From positions 13,513,361 to 13,577,360 of the forward strand of contig OX336343.1 in NCBI GenBank assembly GCA_946902875.1: a stretch of DNA of 64,000 nucleotides, written 5' to 3'. The stretch is from Nematopogon swammerdamellus (taxonomy: Eukaryota > Arthropoda > Insecta > Lepidoptera > Adelidae). This document shows, piece after piece, positions 20,837-32,679 of this stretch; positions within the stretch are counted from its first letter, which is position 1, and the number at the start of each line of letters is the position of its first letter. The notes under the pieces were generated by a model. The model was not told the DNA's origin. It worked only from the letters and a program-made list of their open reading frames with translations, and made no database searches. The translations under genes were made by a program, and so were the position numbers.

Positions 20837-20970
20837 GCTCGTCTTGCACCAACACAAATTTAATATATAAACCAGTTTAACTCGTTAAACTAGCACCCGT
20901 TGTACGTGTGAACCGCGTTTAAATCCATAACTCGCTACTTAACTTTAAACTCGTGTTGGTGCAAGTGAGC
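20837..20970. mobile_element. Small MITE-like inverted repeat
   Basis: 'cttgcaccaacac' (20843-20855) is inverted at 20953-20965. The arms continue imperfectly, with 'ctcactt' and 'gtgagc' outside. It is too small to code. Confidence 0.55.
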
Positions 20971-21130
20971 CTTAGTCCTACACATGTACGTGCCAGACTC
21001 GTCGGGGGTAATACCACAGAATAGAAAAGAGTACTACTAGCTGTGTCTGAGACTCCGGCCTCAATTTCGATTACACAACACAAAATAAAATAAAATAAAA
21101 CATTAAAGGTTAGTTTTTTTATTATAAATT

Positions 21131-21320
21131 TTATAAAACCCGACTGCTAAAATAATTAAGGACACAAGGAAATATAAGTAGAAAATGCTGTAGTCGGGCT
21201 ATCTGATATGTCTATTCGAATCCTTCGAGCGCTTCTCGAATTCTTCTAACGCCCGACTACGGCATTTTCTACTGATCTTTCCTTGTTTCCTTCATTTCTT
21301 CAGCAGTCGGGTTTTATAAA
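21131..21320. mobile_element. Foldback element, about 68-bp arms
   Basis: The left arm ('ataaaacccgactgct' to 'gtagaaaatgctgtagtcgg') pairs with the right arm over about 68 bp with roughly 80-85% agreement by eye, around a 50-bp loop. A further 'cgcagtcgggtaaataat' occurs near 21627. No ORF. Confidence 0.7.
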
Positions 21321-21901
21321 TGCCTAATTTAAATTTCTTATTGAATTCATTTCAGTTCCAAACCATTAAGTGCGATATTTTTGAAATCCTCTTTTCGAGC
21401 TCTTGACAATGATAGATTTTCAAAGTTTGACATCACGGCCGCTATTTTGAACGCGTGAACAAATACGAGTATGGCACGCTATGACACTCGCGCGAGCAAG
21501 ATGAATCCAACGACAACTCACATTGTTAAAATCCATCAAGCCGTTTAGGCTACAGGGCGTGACATGACATAATATTAGACATACATAAATAGGCTCGAAA
21601 AACATAACCCTCTTTTTTGCTTATCGCAGTCGGGTAAATAATAACTAGCACGATGTGATGATGACACCGATCAGAGTAAGAAATATCGACACGTTGGCCG
21701 ATCTGTCTGTAGACCGGTCCGTTTTTTCACGCTGCTGGTTTTAGTCGAGTGATATTGTTATCCCGAGTAATGTAGTTTAGGAAACTAGCTGTGCCCGCAC
21801 CCGCCCCGCCCCGCCCCGGACTGACCCGGAGGCTGTACCAAACTATATACATTCGTTAAAATACCTATTATTGCAGCGATCTTGTGTAAAGCTACTGGAT
21901 A
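21321..21901. other. Intergenic, no gene recognised
   Basis: Contains a (CCGCC)-rich run at 21791-21830. Nothing coding is supported. Confidence 0.35.
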
Positions 21902-22360
21902 TATACAGGGTGTAAAAACGGCGAGTACATTTAATTTAGGAAATGATTATTGGGATCAAAACTAACAAAAAAGTCTAATAACTTTTTTCTGAATTCCCTT
22001 TAAATAAAAAGTTACAGTTTTCATACAAACTAATTGATTATTTTAGTGTAAAAATGATCTAATGACAACAGGGCGGCGCGGAGGGGGGAAGAGCGGGTGA
22101 GACGTGAGCTACTCGGACGGAGGTGTTGGCGGGAGGGGCGGGGCTAGCTTCGTGAGTGGAGGACTGGAGGTCGGCAGGCGGAGGGTGCGGAGCGGCAACA
22201 ACGCGTTTTAAATTACACTAGACGAAAACATACATTTAAAAAATTAATATCTCGAAAACTAGACACTTTAGAGAAAAACTTTATTTGCTTTTTTGTCTAG
22301 GAAAAACATCAGGATTGCGCTGGCGAAATTAATGTACTCGCCGTTTTAACACCCTGTATA
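21902..22360. mobile_element. MITE with 30-bp TIRs and GC-rich core
   Basis: The ends read 'tatacagggtgt...' and '...acaccctgtata'; the arms agree over about 30 bp ('aaaacggcgagtacatt' inside) with one or two mismatches. TA at both ends would fit a TA target duplication (mariner-like), though this is not decisive. The core at 22070-22195 is very GC-rich while the arms are AT-rich. No ORF. Confidence 0.75.
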
Positions 22361-22458
22361 TAAGGTCTTTCAAAATTAGTTAATAGTACGCTAAGGGGGG
22401 GTTCTGTATCGGAAATAGATCATGAAGATAGCATCATGAACGCATAGAATAGCGAAAT

Positions 22459-22564
22459 GAAGGGAAGCACTGACATGGCACCTAGTTCAGCCGGTGTTAT
22501 GGGCTGACATCACGGATGTTGTAGGTGATGTAGCCAACCGTGTCAAGTTTCCATAAAAAAAAAG
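22459..22564 (+). repeat. SINE-A fragment (3' end)
   Basis: It covers 'agggaagcactgacatggc' through 'aaccgtgtcaagtttccat' and an A tail. It directly adjoins the 3' end of the non-LTR element. Confidence 0.75.
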
Positions 22565-22634
22565 ATCACTTTTGAAGAACAAAGAATTTTTTTTTTACAA
22601 AAAAAATTTAAAAATGATAAATTTAATGTAAAAT

Positions 22635-22763
22635 GTAAAAAAAAATTTTTCTTAAACTTTCATGCCAGGAACAAAAAAGTATTCCAACACATAGATCTAT
22701 TTCTTTCAGAAATTGTGAAAAACCACAATTTTAGTTTTATTAGTATGGAATAGAAAGAATTAG
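22635..22763 (-). repeat. Direct repeat, element 3' side
   Basis: It shares 'catgccaggaacaaaaaagt' and 'ccaacacatagatct' and ends in 'gaatagaaagaattag', as the copy at 26044-26179. Two substitutions and a 7-bp deletion were noted. About 240 bp lie between it and the end of the coding remnant. Confidence 0.9.
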
Positions 22764-23002
22764 TGAAGAGGACTGTATGGTCCTTCAAAGAAACCTCTTT
22801 ATTTATTTTAAAACTACAAATATAAACTAAAACTACCTAAATTAAAATTACCTAAACTTAAAACAAACAACATAAAAACTAAAACTACCTAAATTAAAAT
22901 TACCTAAAACTAAAACTATAAAAGAAATAATATTAAATAAATATATAAAAACCTTAACGGGAAATCCCCGAAGATGCTACACGAGCACCTTGCCGACAGC
23001 AA
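22764..23002 (-). other. 3' UTR of the non-LTR element with short repeats
   Basis: Contains 'aaactacctaaattaaaatt' and variants repeated about three times at 22831-22915. A similar 'attaaaattacctaaa' block lies at 33650-33672, suggesting a second, shorter relic there. Confidence 0.5.
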
Positions 23003-25926
23003 CTAAAAGTAAAAAATCTCGTCCATCGCTGCCGCTGTCGGAAAGGTGCCCATGACACTGGCCGAGTTCCCCCTCACAATGGCAAGGCCGATTCTTTGTG
23101 TGAGGAAGGAACCGGCACGGCTATCTCCTGAAATTTCCCGCAAAAGTTCTCCCAATTCTCTCACTAAAATTTTTGCCTCGGCACACCAGGGCCCCATTGT
23201 TTCAACTGCGAAAGCTGTAAATATATAATTTTGAATTTTTATTTGCCTGTATTTGTTATGTTTATTCACGGCAGCCAACTCAGCAGCGGACGCAGCACGA
23301 CGCGCTGTCGACTCCACGTACGAATTAGCGAGGGTGTCAACACACGTCGCGTCCCAGACGAGAGCCTGTCCTTGAGACCATGGAACTAAGGTCATCCCGT
23401 CTGGGCGCTTGCCGTCATCCCTGCTCAGAGTTGGCTCCAAAATGGATGGCACGTTGACCGATCTGAAGGCTCGTCTTAAAATGTCATTCAAAGTGGCATG
23501 ACGCGGTATTCTTCCAGCACTCCTTCCGCAGCTAAGGCCGTATCTCCCATCTAACTCAACCTGGGCCCCGCACACGTACTGGTGACGCTGCACGATATCG
23601 CAGCCGAGCCGGAGTGCGAAAGAAATTCGAATAGTGTTGTTGTCTAATAGTGTGCCTAAAGGTTTGGAGGGAAGGCAGTGGAGCCAAGCACCGGACTCAT
23701 AAGTGCACGAGGCTTTGTATCGCGCTACATCGGCCAAACTATCCCAATGCAGCGTTTTACTTATTCTCGTTGCATTTATAACATCCCAGTTTCTTTGTAC
23801 CGATGGGTATTTCGGGACGGCGGCCCGGGCACATCGTCTTCCAAACGTCTAAGGCCTCGGTTCTATGACTAATTTCAGTTCCGGCTCCATTATTAGGTAA
23901 CATGTTGAGAACCAGATCTGAAACGCCATAGACAGAGGCCAAGAACGCGGGAACCGCTATGTCCGACAAACGCCGTATACCGATACCGCCTAGTTTGACT
24001 GGTAGGGTTGCTTGTATCCATTGCATGTCGTTAAATGAAATATTTAATAAGGACTGAAGTGTTTTTCTTAAACAAATATCAAATTTTTGTAAAAACAAAT
24101 TACATTTCCATAGAGGGGTTGTGCGAATAAGATAAACGAGTTTTGGGATGCAAAAACAGTTCTTTAAAAGAAAGTATCCAATGTGTGAATTTAAACCTAA
24201 AACTCGTTCAAAAAGCCGGTTTAATTCGTTGAATTTGTTTTCTAAAATGGTTTCTCCGGCTTCAGCCGTGATGGGGGCCGCCAAGTAGCGACAGACTGTC
24301 AGACACAATACGAATACCCGGTGCCAAGTCGTTAAAATGTTCGATTACTTCTGGTGCAGGAGAAGAACAGAGATATAACTCACATTTTTGTGTATTAATT
24401 TGGAGTCCAATTTTGGCGCACTCCGACATGACACTATTAAGGTCGGCCAATACAGTATCTGGGTCGCCCGCCAACGTGCCATCATCCAGATACCAAATGT
24501 TAAGTTCCGAAATTAAATTTTGAATTATTGGATGTATTCCTAGACTAAAAATTAATGGACCCAATGGATCACCCTGTTGTGCCCCTACCTGTGAAAGAAT
24601 TGTACGCTCGCCAAAAAATAGAGATGAAGCCTTAGAGTAACATTGATGAATGTATGGATATAGTTTTGGAACCTTTTCATTTACATTTGTTAACAGTTGA
24701 TCCCTTTCAATACTATTAAATGCATTCTTTAAATCAAGTTTCAACAAAACTTTCTCAGCGTCTTTGTTGATATTAATATATGTACGAACTGCGTGAATTG
24801 CTGCTTCACATCCCCGCTTTGTTGCGAAACCGAGTTGCTTAGGTCTGAAATAGTGCCCCATTGTTTCTTTTGCTGACGTGCAAGCTAATTTTGAAGTTAA
24901 TCTTCGGAAAAAGTTCCCCACTGCTATCGGACGCACGCCTCCGTCCTTTTTCGTGAGCGCACATAGATTTGCTCCATAGAGATACACGCATGCTTCATCA
25001 TTTATTGTCCCGCTTAACATACAGTTGCATGTAGTAGTGATTGTCTCAAGTAGGCGTCGACCAGCGTCACCGGCAGATGGGCTCGTCAGGTATTTTATGT
25101 GTTGTGGTCGAATGCCGTCTATTCCTGCTGCTGATCCACAAGGAAATGATATGATGGCTTAAAAAACCTTACACATCGATACTTGGAGTGCTTCCTCGCA
25201 ATTACTCGGTGGCTCTGGCATATTTAAACTTCGGGATGGTGCTGTATGTTTCTTCTGCAGCTCTTCAAAAACTGAATCGTTTCGTGGTGCTATTTCATCG
25301 CTGGATGCTAATATCCTGACGGCTCCTTTGATATCCCCGTCGGAAACTTTAGCCTCGATATTGGAGGCAATCGGGGAACGGGCATGGTGTGCTGGTAATA
25401 AATCTATGTCATCCAAGGTTGAGTCTAGGTTTCTCTTTATTTTAGCTGTTAATGAAGTGGCTTTGTTTGTTGAATCTGGTGTCCGAAGGGCTACGTAAGC
25501 AAAACACATTACATTCTTCCACGATTCGAAGCCATTTTTGGAAGTACATCGTGACAATACTGTACACAGTTTCTCAGCCACCGCTGCGCGTGCTCCTTTC
25601 GGTACTCGACGAAGGATCCGGATGCAGTCTTTGAGTCTGGAGATTTTTTTATCGAAAGGTTCATTAGAAGGCATCGATTGGCTTTGGGGCACACTCCGAT
25701 GTGATGATAACTCACGATGTACCTTGGCAAGATGTATATGAAGGCCCCTGTTCCCTTTGAAAAGGCGAGCACTCGATGAGGGGCAGTGTGGACATGATAT
25801 GAGTTCGTTAGCAGACTGAAGTTGAGTAGGTGAAGCATGGGATATGTTGTTGGATTCTTGAATTGTATTAACCAAATTATCGCGGCTCTGGCATGAAGGT
25901 GGGGAAGTTCTCTGGGACGAGAACAT
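23003..25926 (-). pseudogene. Non-LTR retrotransposon protein, broken
   Basis: Four minus-strand segments read in order. 25926-25159 has a C2H2 finger (C45, C48, H65, H70). 25020-24262 is in the same frame after an in-frame stop at 25159-25161 and holds the RT core, with NAFNSIERDQL (palm), GAQQGDPLGPLIFSL, and YLDD at its residues 177-180. 24308-23757 (shifted frame) is the thumb region. 23737-23003 (third frame) has a Cys/His cluster (CGAQ..GLSC..GR..RH) and the endonuclease motifs RPDG (111-114) and WDAT (128-131). Thus at least one stop and two frameshifts disable it. Wording resembles proteins seen in many invertebrates; Utopia-like is my guess only. Confidence 0.8.
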
Positions 25927-26043
25927 ATGGCATCATATAAATATTCTTCTTAAATTAAACATTGTGTACAATTTTTATAAAATCACAAAATAGGAAAACA
26001 ATTTCAATGTTTTGAATTTGATTTTTTTTACCAACTTACACGT

Positions 26044-26179
26044 GTAAAAAAAAATTTTTCTTAATCGTTTCACTTTCATGCCAGGAACAAAAAAGTATTC
26101 CAACACATAGATCTAGTTCTTTCAGAAATTGTGAAAAACCACAATTTTAGTCTTATTAGTATGGAATAGAAAGAATTAG
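26044..26179 (-). repeat. Direct repeat, element 5' side
   Basis: This partner of 22635-22763 is itself bracketed by two copies of 'accaacttacacgtgtaa' (26030-26047 and 26191-26208), a period of about 160 bp, so the 5' side looks like the start of a tandem array. Confidence 0.9.
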
Positions 26180-26208
26180 ATTTTTTTTTTACCAACTTAC
26201 ACGTGTAA

Positions 26209-27288
26209 TGGTCGTAAAAGGGTTACACGTCTAATCATAATGGTAGTGTGATTTTTGTTGTCATCATAGTGGTTTTTTGTTACTGTTATGAAACTGAATC
26301 GATTAGGCTATAAAAATCAAACACCTATTTTTTTATTTAAATACATAAAAACATTTAACATAAAAAAAAAGCCAAAAAAAATTTATATAGGTTTTAACTA
26401 CTCCCTATAAGATACAGAACCCCCTTATATATATACGAAGCGAAGAGCTTATTATAACTGATTATTTTTCCCGTAGCTTCGCTCGCGACATTGTCGGTTT
26501 TGGGTGACGATTTCTGAACCAGTTACTAGCAGTTACAAATCAAATCAAATAAAAATATATTTATTGCACTTGATTTTTTTTTTGCAAACGGTACAGCTTA
26601 AAACCGTAGCCGTTCTCTTCTAGCCAACCTTTGCGTTATCAGGAAATAGTGTGGAGTGGCAGAGAACAAGAGATGATGATATCAATTGGATGATATAGAT
26701 AGACCACCGATGATATAGACTATAGGTATGTCATGTCATTTAAACATAAAGTGATAGATAAATGAAGCAGTTAGTGTAGTCTAACAGTCACGCAGAAACC
26801 GAAAACCTCTAACCGAATGTTCTACATTTTATAAAATAATACGAAATAAACTAGTACGAACTTCTACTACTACCAATAATAATACGAACTAGAGAAGAAA
26901 ATCCTAACTAATAATAAAGCACAAATCTGTAATGAATGAATGACTAATGAATGAATTACGAAAGATTTTGGTAATGACTATCGCTGTAACACATTAACTA
27001 CCAGAAGGAACTTAGGTACCTACAGTTTTAAACTTCACACAGGTTATCTACTCTGAAATCGTTCAAATTCACTCAGCAATTTTTACGCCTTTACGTGACG
27101 TAGTAGGTCGTAGACGATTCCGATATAGCGTGCCACAAGGTCACGGCCTCATTTAAGCCAACCAGCTGAGGCGCCAGTTCAGTCAATCCAGTCAGTCTCG
27201 GCTCAAATTAAATTCGTTCAGTTCAGTCCAGAAGTGTTTGTTGTTTGGTTGTCAGGAAAGTGGTGTTCGGATTTCGGGTTCAATAAAA
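26209..27288. other. Intergenic to first cluster gene
   Basis: No ORF of note. 'gatacagaacccccttata' at 26411-26429 is inverted at 22392-22410. 'cccgtagcttcgctcgcgac' at 26470 is a fragment of repeat F. The last 120 bp (27165-27288) are the probable 5' UTR/promoter of the next gene, with several TCAGT initiator-like motifs and no TATA box. Confidence 0.45.
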
Positions 27289-29783
27289 ATGGAACCACTA
27301 CCAGGTCCGCCTTTGTACGTCATAATACCTATGGGAATTATTGGAGTGAGTAAAACTTATATCATCTATTTATAAAATCTCTGAGATAGCAATCGAAAGT
27401 AATTTTTAGCGACAGAAAACCTACGCTTCGACATACAGACGAAGCCGCAAATATATCCTCTGAACATATTTTCTAAATGGTCTCATTACTAGGTCATTGA
27501 TTATTACTAGTGCCAAATTAATTAAAACATCACTTATTTACACATATTATGTAGATAGATAGTGATGTAGATAAGAATATGCAAAATTATAATATATTCG
27601 TATAATTTTATCTGAACACATCGCGTTTGTCTCATTCTGACATACGCTATTAAAAGGAGATGCAACTAAAAACAAAATTCGAATTCGCGCATGCGGACGA
27701 TAACGTCACGCTAAAATAGTGGTGTGACATCATCGCCGGCGGCCTATGTTTCGCTCGGGCGCCGCCTCCGCCCCGCCGCGCCCCCCCGCCGCTCGGCTGG
27801 CCTGGCTATATACTTATGTGTAGTAGCTGTGTGCATGACTGTGTGTGTATTACGAGCTCTTCTATCAGGGCAGAGCATAGATAGACCGTGAAACTTTCTT
27901 TTATTATGTTGTTGCACAGCTCAATAAACACATTGATGAGGAAGACAATAGTGATTTTGAAAAGGTCATAAAATTATATTTTATTTATTACGGTGACTGC
28001 ACACACACACGCATTAGTATTAACATATACACGAGTATTATGCACAAATGAGATTGTTTGTAACCTTGATCTATGTCACTATGAATAACTTGATGTTGTT
28101 TGGTATGTATGTAAACGCTTTATAAAGTGTTGCTGCATATAACAAAATAATAACGAACAACTAAAAATAAGAAGCATATTTAATTTTTCTCATACACAAA
28201 GATACAAAACAAAACATACATGACATTAAATTTTACATAACATTAAGAGAGAAAAATTAACCGGACACAGCCTATGCTGAATCGAAGTATAGCACGAAGT
28301 AACTATTTAGTAATCTGTGGTATAGCGAAGCACATTTAATTATGACTAGCTGTTTGTTGCCCTCAACTTCGTCCGCGTTGATGAACTGAACTGAACATGA
28401 ACAAATTATTCTTTGAGAACCACATGAAAATGAATCTATCCTAAAAAAAATGTTTATGATTATGCACGAAAAATATTTATTTACATAGGTATAGCTTTAG
28501 CCCGCGGCTTCGCTTGCGTGAAATTCGTATTTCAAAAGAAGAAAGTAAGTAACTAAGGGCGATGCCGAAGGCCGAACTGGGTTCAGATCAACAATAAACC
28601 TGGTTAAAGAAAGTAAGTAACAAAGGGCAACGCCGAAGGCCGAGCTGCTTTTAGGAAGACCATAAATCTTCTCGAATAAAGTAAGTACCTAACTAAAGGC
28701 GAGGCCGAAGACCAAACTGCGTTCAGGTAAACGATATTTTTTTCTAAATTATAGTAAGTAACTAAGGGCGAGGCCGAAGGCCGAGCTGCGTTCAGGTAAA
28801 CAATAAATCTTCTCGAATAAAGTAAAGGCTTGGAATACTTTCTCGGCTCTAAAGGATGCCATTTGAAACGTCGGATTGTATAATGTTTTGTAAAAAGTGC
28901 TTAAAATCGGCTGAGTTGCCAGAAAACAATGACAACAGTTGTTCAGGTGGTGGGTACAAAGTTGGAAGTTTTACTTTGCCATTCAATCATCAGCATCAAT
29001 CGTAGTTACTAGTTATTTCAAAAAGATTTCAATGCATGTTTCTCTAAGATATTTTATGCTACTGAAAGTAAACATGCTTACACATAATTATTTGTTTTCA
29101 CACTGTCACTATACAATGTGTCGTCAAAATCCATTCAGTGGTTTTTTTCCTGATGCGCGTACAGACATACCTACAGGCAAAAATTTTAAACACTGTTCTG
29201 ACATGTTTCTCTGATTTTGTAGTCGCTTTGGTTCCCTTCGGATTGGTATTGTTCCGAATATATTCAGTGTAGAGATTTTTTTGCCTTTACCATTTTATTA
29301 TAATACAGATTGCTACTGTACTTATTAATCTGAGTACTAAAGCAGTGTTTTATACCTACCGGATTATTCAGATTGTAATAATCACTCAGTGATGATGCGG
29401 CGATATTAATACGATTATTATTTCCTTTACAGTTCCTGGTGTTTGCTGGTGTCATCCTAGTATTCGGAGTGGTCATCTACCGAATGTGCAGGCAGTGCAG
29501 AAGAGAAGGCACGTTGTTGGACAACCGGCGCGCGCGAATCTACCGACCTCCTCCCACCAATAATATGACCACTACTCTACCGATAATTACACACACCCCA
29601 AGTTCGGCACCGATCATTACACACAACCAATTTGGCGGCTCTAATCCACCGGCGACTGGCTGGGCGGTTCCTCCGGCGTACAACCCTAACTATGCCTACG
29701 GCAATCAACCGATTCCGCCACATCCAGAAACAGTACCAATTTATACACAGGATCCCTATTCGAAAAACTCTTTTGGTACGTAA
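27289..29783 (+). CDS. PPxY single-pass membrane protein 1 (cluster gene 1)
   Basis: Two exons: 27289-27345 (19 codons, donor gtgagt) and 29433-29783 (acceptor ttttccag-like 'cctttacag'), giving 135 residues. The product starts MEPLPGPPLYVIIP and has one hydrophobic segment at about 9-37, interrupted by the phase-0 intron after residue 19. Arg/Cys residues follow (RMCRQCRRE, with possible palmitoylated cysteines), then a Thr/Pro/Asn-rich tail with PPAY at about 99-102. By positive-inside logic the tail is cytoplasmic. PPxY would bind WW domains (Nedd4-type ligases, from general knowledge). AATAAA signals begin at 29842. It belongs with three downstream paralogues. The intron holds a CpG patch (27715-27810) and a repeat-F array (28495-28850). 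The family was not recognised. Confidence 0.75.
27715..27810. promoter_or_regulatory. CpG-rich patch in intron of cluster gene 1
   Basis: Abrupt GC-rich stretch (gccggcggcc, gccccgccgcgcccccccgc) inside AT-rich intron. It may be regulatory or a repeat fragment; no protein-like frame. Confidence 0.3.
28495..28850 (+). repeat. Repeat F with short 68-bp minisatellite
   Basis: The 'cccgcggcttcgcttgcgtg' head is followed by about four or five degenerate units of the same 68-bp minisatellite ('gtaagtaactaagggcga', 'ggccgaaggccgagctgcg') that reaches about 23 units at 47126-48700. Confidence 0.75.
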
Positions 29784-32416
29784 CTTACTTTGCGTTTATC
29801 ACACTGTCCCGTTCTGTCTGACCACCGTACAAAAAATGAAAAATAAAATAAAATAGGAAAGCTCTCCTAATAAAACTGCCAAGCAGTTAGAAAACATTGT
29901 GTGATATTGTGTTTTTGTTTGTTACAACTGCGAATATTATAACAAATAATAAATTGTAAATAGACTAATAAATAAGACTAAACTGAATACTCTTGTTGTT
30001 TGTCTGACCTTTGGTAACAAACGTGTTATAACTCGAGTCACATTAATTAATCCAGTGCTTTTGTTCTCGATTCGTTATATACGTATATAGGTAGGTATAG
30101 GTATATTTTATTATTTGAATCAATATTTACATTTATAAATTAAATGCATTTTTGAAAATGTTATGCTTAGCAATTTTTGTTTGATTATTTTTATCAAATT
30201 AACGTTTAAAAGCTGTGTTTTCTGAACGAATTAGGACATTTAGATCTGAAATTTTTTATTTTTATTTCCCATATTTCCATATTATGTTATGTAGGTACAT
30301 ATATTTCCTTAACCCCTCGTGTGCGAGCGGACCCGATTAGCTGTCAGCCCTTGAGTGCGGCGCCATTTTGGCCAAAATAAATTTTGGCCAAAATCGGGTG
30401 CGCTCTGCGTTTTTGGCGATATTTCTAGACTTTTTTCTTTTAAACGTATATGAAAATAGCAACATGTCGCGGATCCGCTGGCATGGCGCATCTCTGAGCG
30501 TGGTTTGGGGAGGAGAGGTGTTTTTGGCTCTGTCGACTGCACCATTGGTCCCTCGGCACAGCCACCCATGTTGGTTTATATAAAAAATCACAATATTTGC
30601 ATTTATATAAATCCATATTTTGGACATATTTCCGAAAACATATACGATTATTGAGTAAAAATTGCATTACAATTCATATGTGTGAAATTAGTCTAAATAA
30701 TGAATTAACAAATTTTATTTTTACAACGTTACTCAAGTAACAAAGCCACTAGAAACTTAGGAATTAACGACTTATAGAAGATAGGTATTCGGTTTAGTGT
30801 ACCTATAGCATATTTATTATATTAGCAGCTGTTTATTTTATAATGGTATTTTTACTGCACATTTAGACCATATTTTGTACTTTTTACATCCATACGTATG
30901 CACATATCTTTGGATTTATCGTCCATACGTCTTATCCTTAGCCTTAGTTACTTCTTGTCCTAGTTACTTATTATTTAGAATTTATAAAATATTCTAACAT
31001 CACATCATAAACTAAGTACATTTTAATTTAAGCTAAGTACGAAACGAATAATATTATAATACGTCATCATAATCTCGAAGAAATAATTGTTAATTTAGGT
31101 ATCTCAAAATGTTTTCGCAATGAAAAATATTGTATTGTATCGTGAAAATATGTTCTTTTAAATTAAGTTTGCTGTACGTATAACTGCTGTGGGTTATTTT
31201 TATAAAATTTTAAAATCTTGGATTATTTACATAAGTAAAAATGAACAAAAAAATTAACTTACAGCCAAAATGTTTAATTTAGAAACTAAAATGTGTATAA
31301 GAATAGTGAATTATTTGTAAAATATGTAGATCAGGTTGTTCAGTGCATTTGCAGAATGTTAATAATGGTCTTTTAAAATTGAACTTAATTCATTAAAAAA
31401 TATGAGTCCCTAAACCAACACCTCTTGGAGTTTTAAGGATTTGCGGTGGAAAGCAATATTATTAATATGTGCGGTGGAATTATTATTTGTATATTATTTC
31501 TGGTTATAAATATGTTTAAAAGGGGTAGATAAAGTTGTCGAACTACATTCGGTGGCACGATCTTGAGCGTCACAAAATATTACAAGAGGAACTAGGACAG
31601 CATGTCTGTTGTTCAAATTTGTGTCGGTTGCTAAAATTCAAAAAGGGAACGCTATAAGCGTCCTAGGGAAGTGACCAACGAGAATGCTAGTAACCATGGC
31701 TACCTCGACAGAAATGGAAGAACTTTCTTATTTATAAGTCGACTCCTTTAGTTTTATTTTATTGTATTGATAATGAAATCAGTAAATAATTAATTTATAA
31801 TAATAATTTGACAGAATGAACATGAATTCATAATGTAAAAGAATGTCTTGTGCATTAAAATAAAAATCTCGTAGTTTATACAATTTATTTCTCCAAAATA
31901 ACATGCGAGCTTATGATGTGATGGTTGAAAAAACAGAACCGAACATCACCTAAAATACAATTTCGAAAATAAAATCGTATGACTGTTGTATATGTATGTA
32001 GCTGTAAATCTATTTGTATAAAACTTATGCGGAAAACTTCACCTTTTATACACATTTTCTGTTTACAAAATTATATAATTTGAGATATAAAAAATAATGG
32101 TTTTATTTTTATGTTTTCATACTAAAATAGCACAAACATGCTAGCTAGGCTCCGTCTGTTTGTAAATATTTGGTTTCTCAGAAACCTATTATATATACAT
32201 TTTATATTTAGACAATGTTTTATTTGCCGAGGTTATGTAGATAAGTGTCATCCCTGAGAAAATCCGTTATAACAAAAAAATAATGTACACCGTACGAAGC
32301 TCGATCGCCCAGTTACAACCCGTCCGAAATATCTGCCGACCTGACCAAATGCACATTTTGAAATTATTATTATAGTTCTTATTTTCTGGGATGTAGAATT
32401 CAGTTTTTTAAATGAA
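29784..32416. other. Intergenic, 3' flank of cluster gene 1
   Basis: Very AT-rich with many AATAAA-like hexamers. 30310-30560 is a CG-richer island; at 30364-30397 it holds 'attttggccaaaat' twice, an inverted and tandem motif. No gene was recognised. Confidence 0.4.
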
Positions 32417-32679
32417 AGTCCTCGTAAAACTGTAGGTCCCTTCCCTCCTAATCTTACTTGGTGGTAGGGTTTAACCCGCCCGGGTTGGTACCACCGCACT
32501 GAATAAAACGTCGGTCTAAACGGCTATGTAAATAGTTTGTGTTTTCCGACCAGTTCAATGTAGCCGGCACGATCAAAGGGGGAAGCACTGACATGGCACC
32601 TAGCTCACCCGGTGTTATGGGCTGACATCACCGACGTTGTAGGTGATGTAGCCAACCGAGTCAGATTCCATAAAAAAAA
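32417..32679 (+). repeat. SINE-A copy without pol III head
   Basis: It begins at 'tcctcgtaaaactgtaggtc', just after where the B box would be, continues through the complete body, and ends in an A tail. Confidence 0.85.

Larger units (their letters stand above)
22635..26179 (-). mobile_element. RLE-type non-LTR retrotransposon with terminal direct repeats
   Basis: The element contains C2H2 finger, RT and PD-(D/E)XK-like endonuclease segments in that order on the minus strand, the layout of endonuclease-bearing early-branching non-LTR elements (R2/NeSL/Utopia-type; exact clade not established). Direct repeats of 129 and 136 bp (22635-22763, 26044-26179) flank it, which is not expected of this class. 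Confidence 0.75.
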
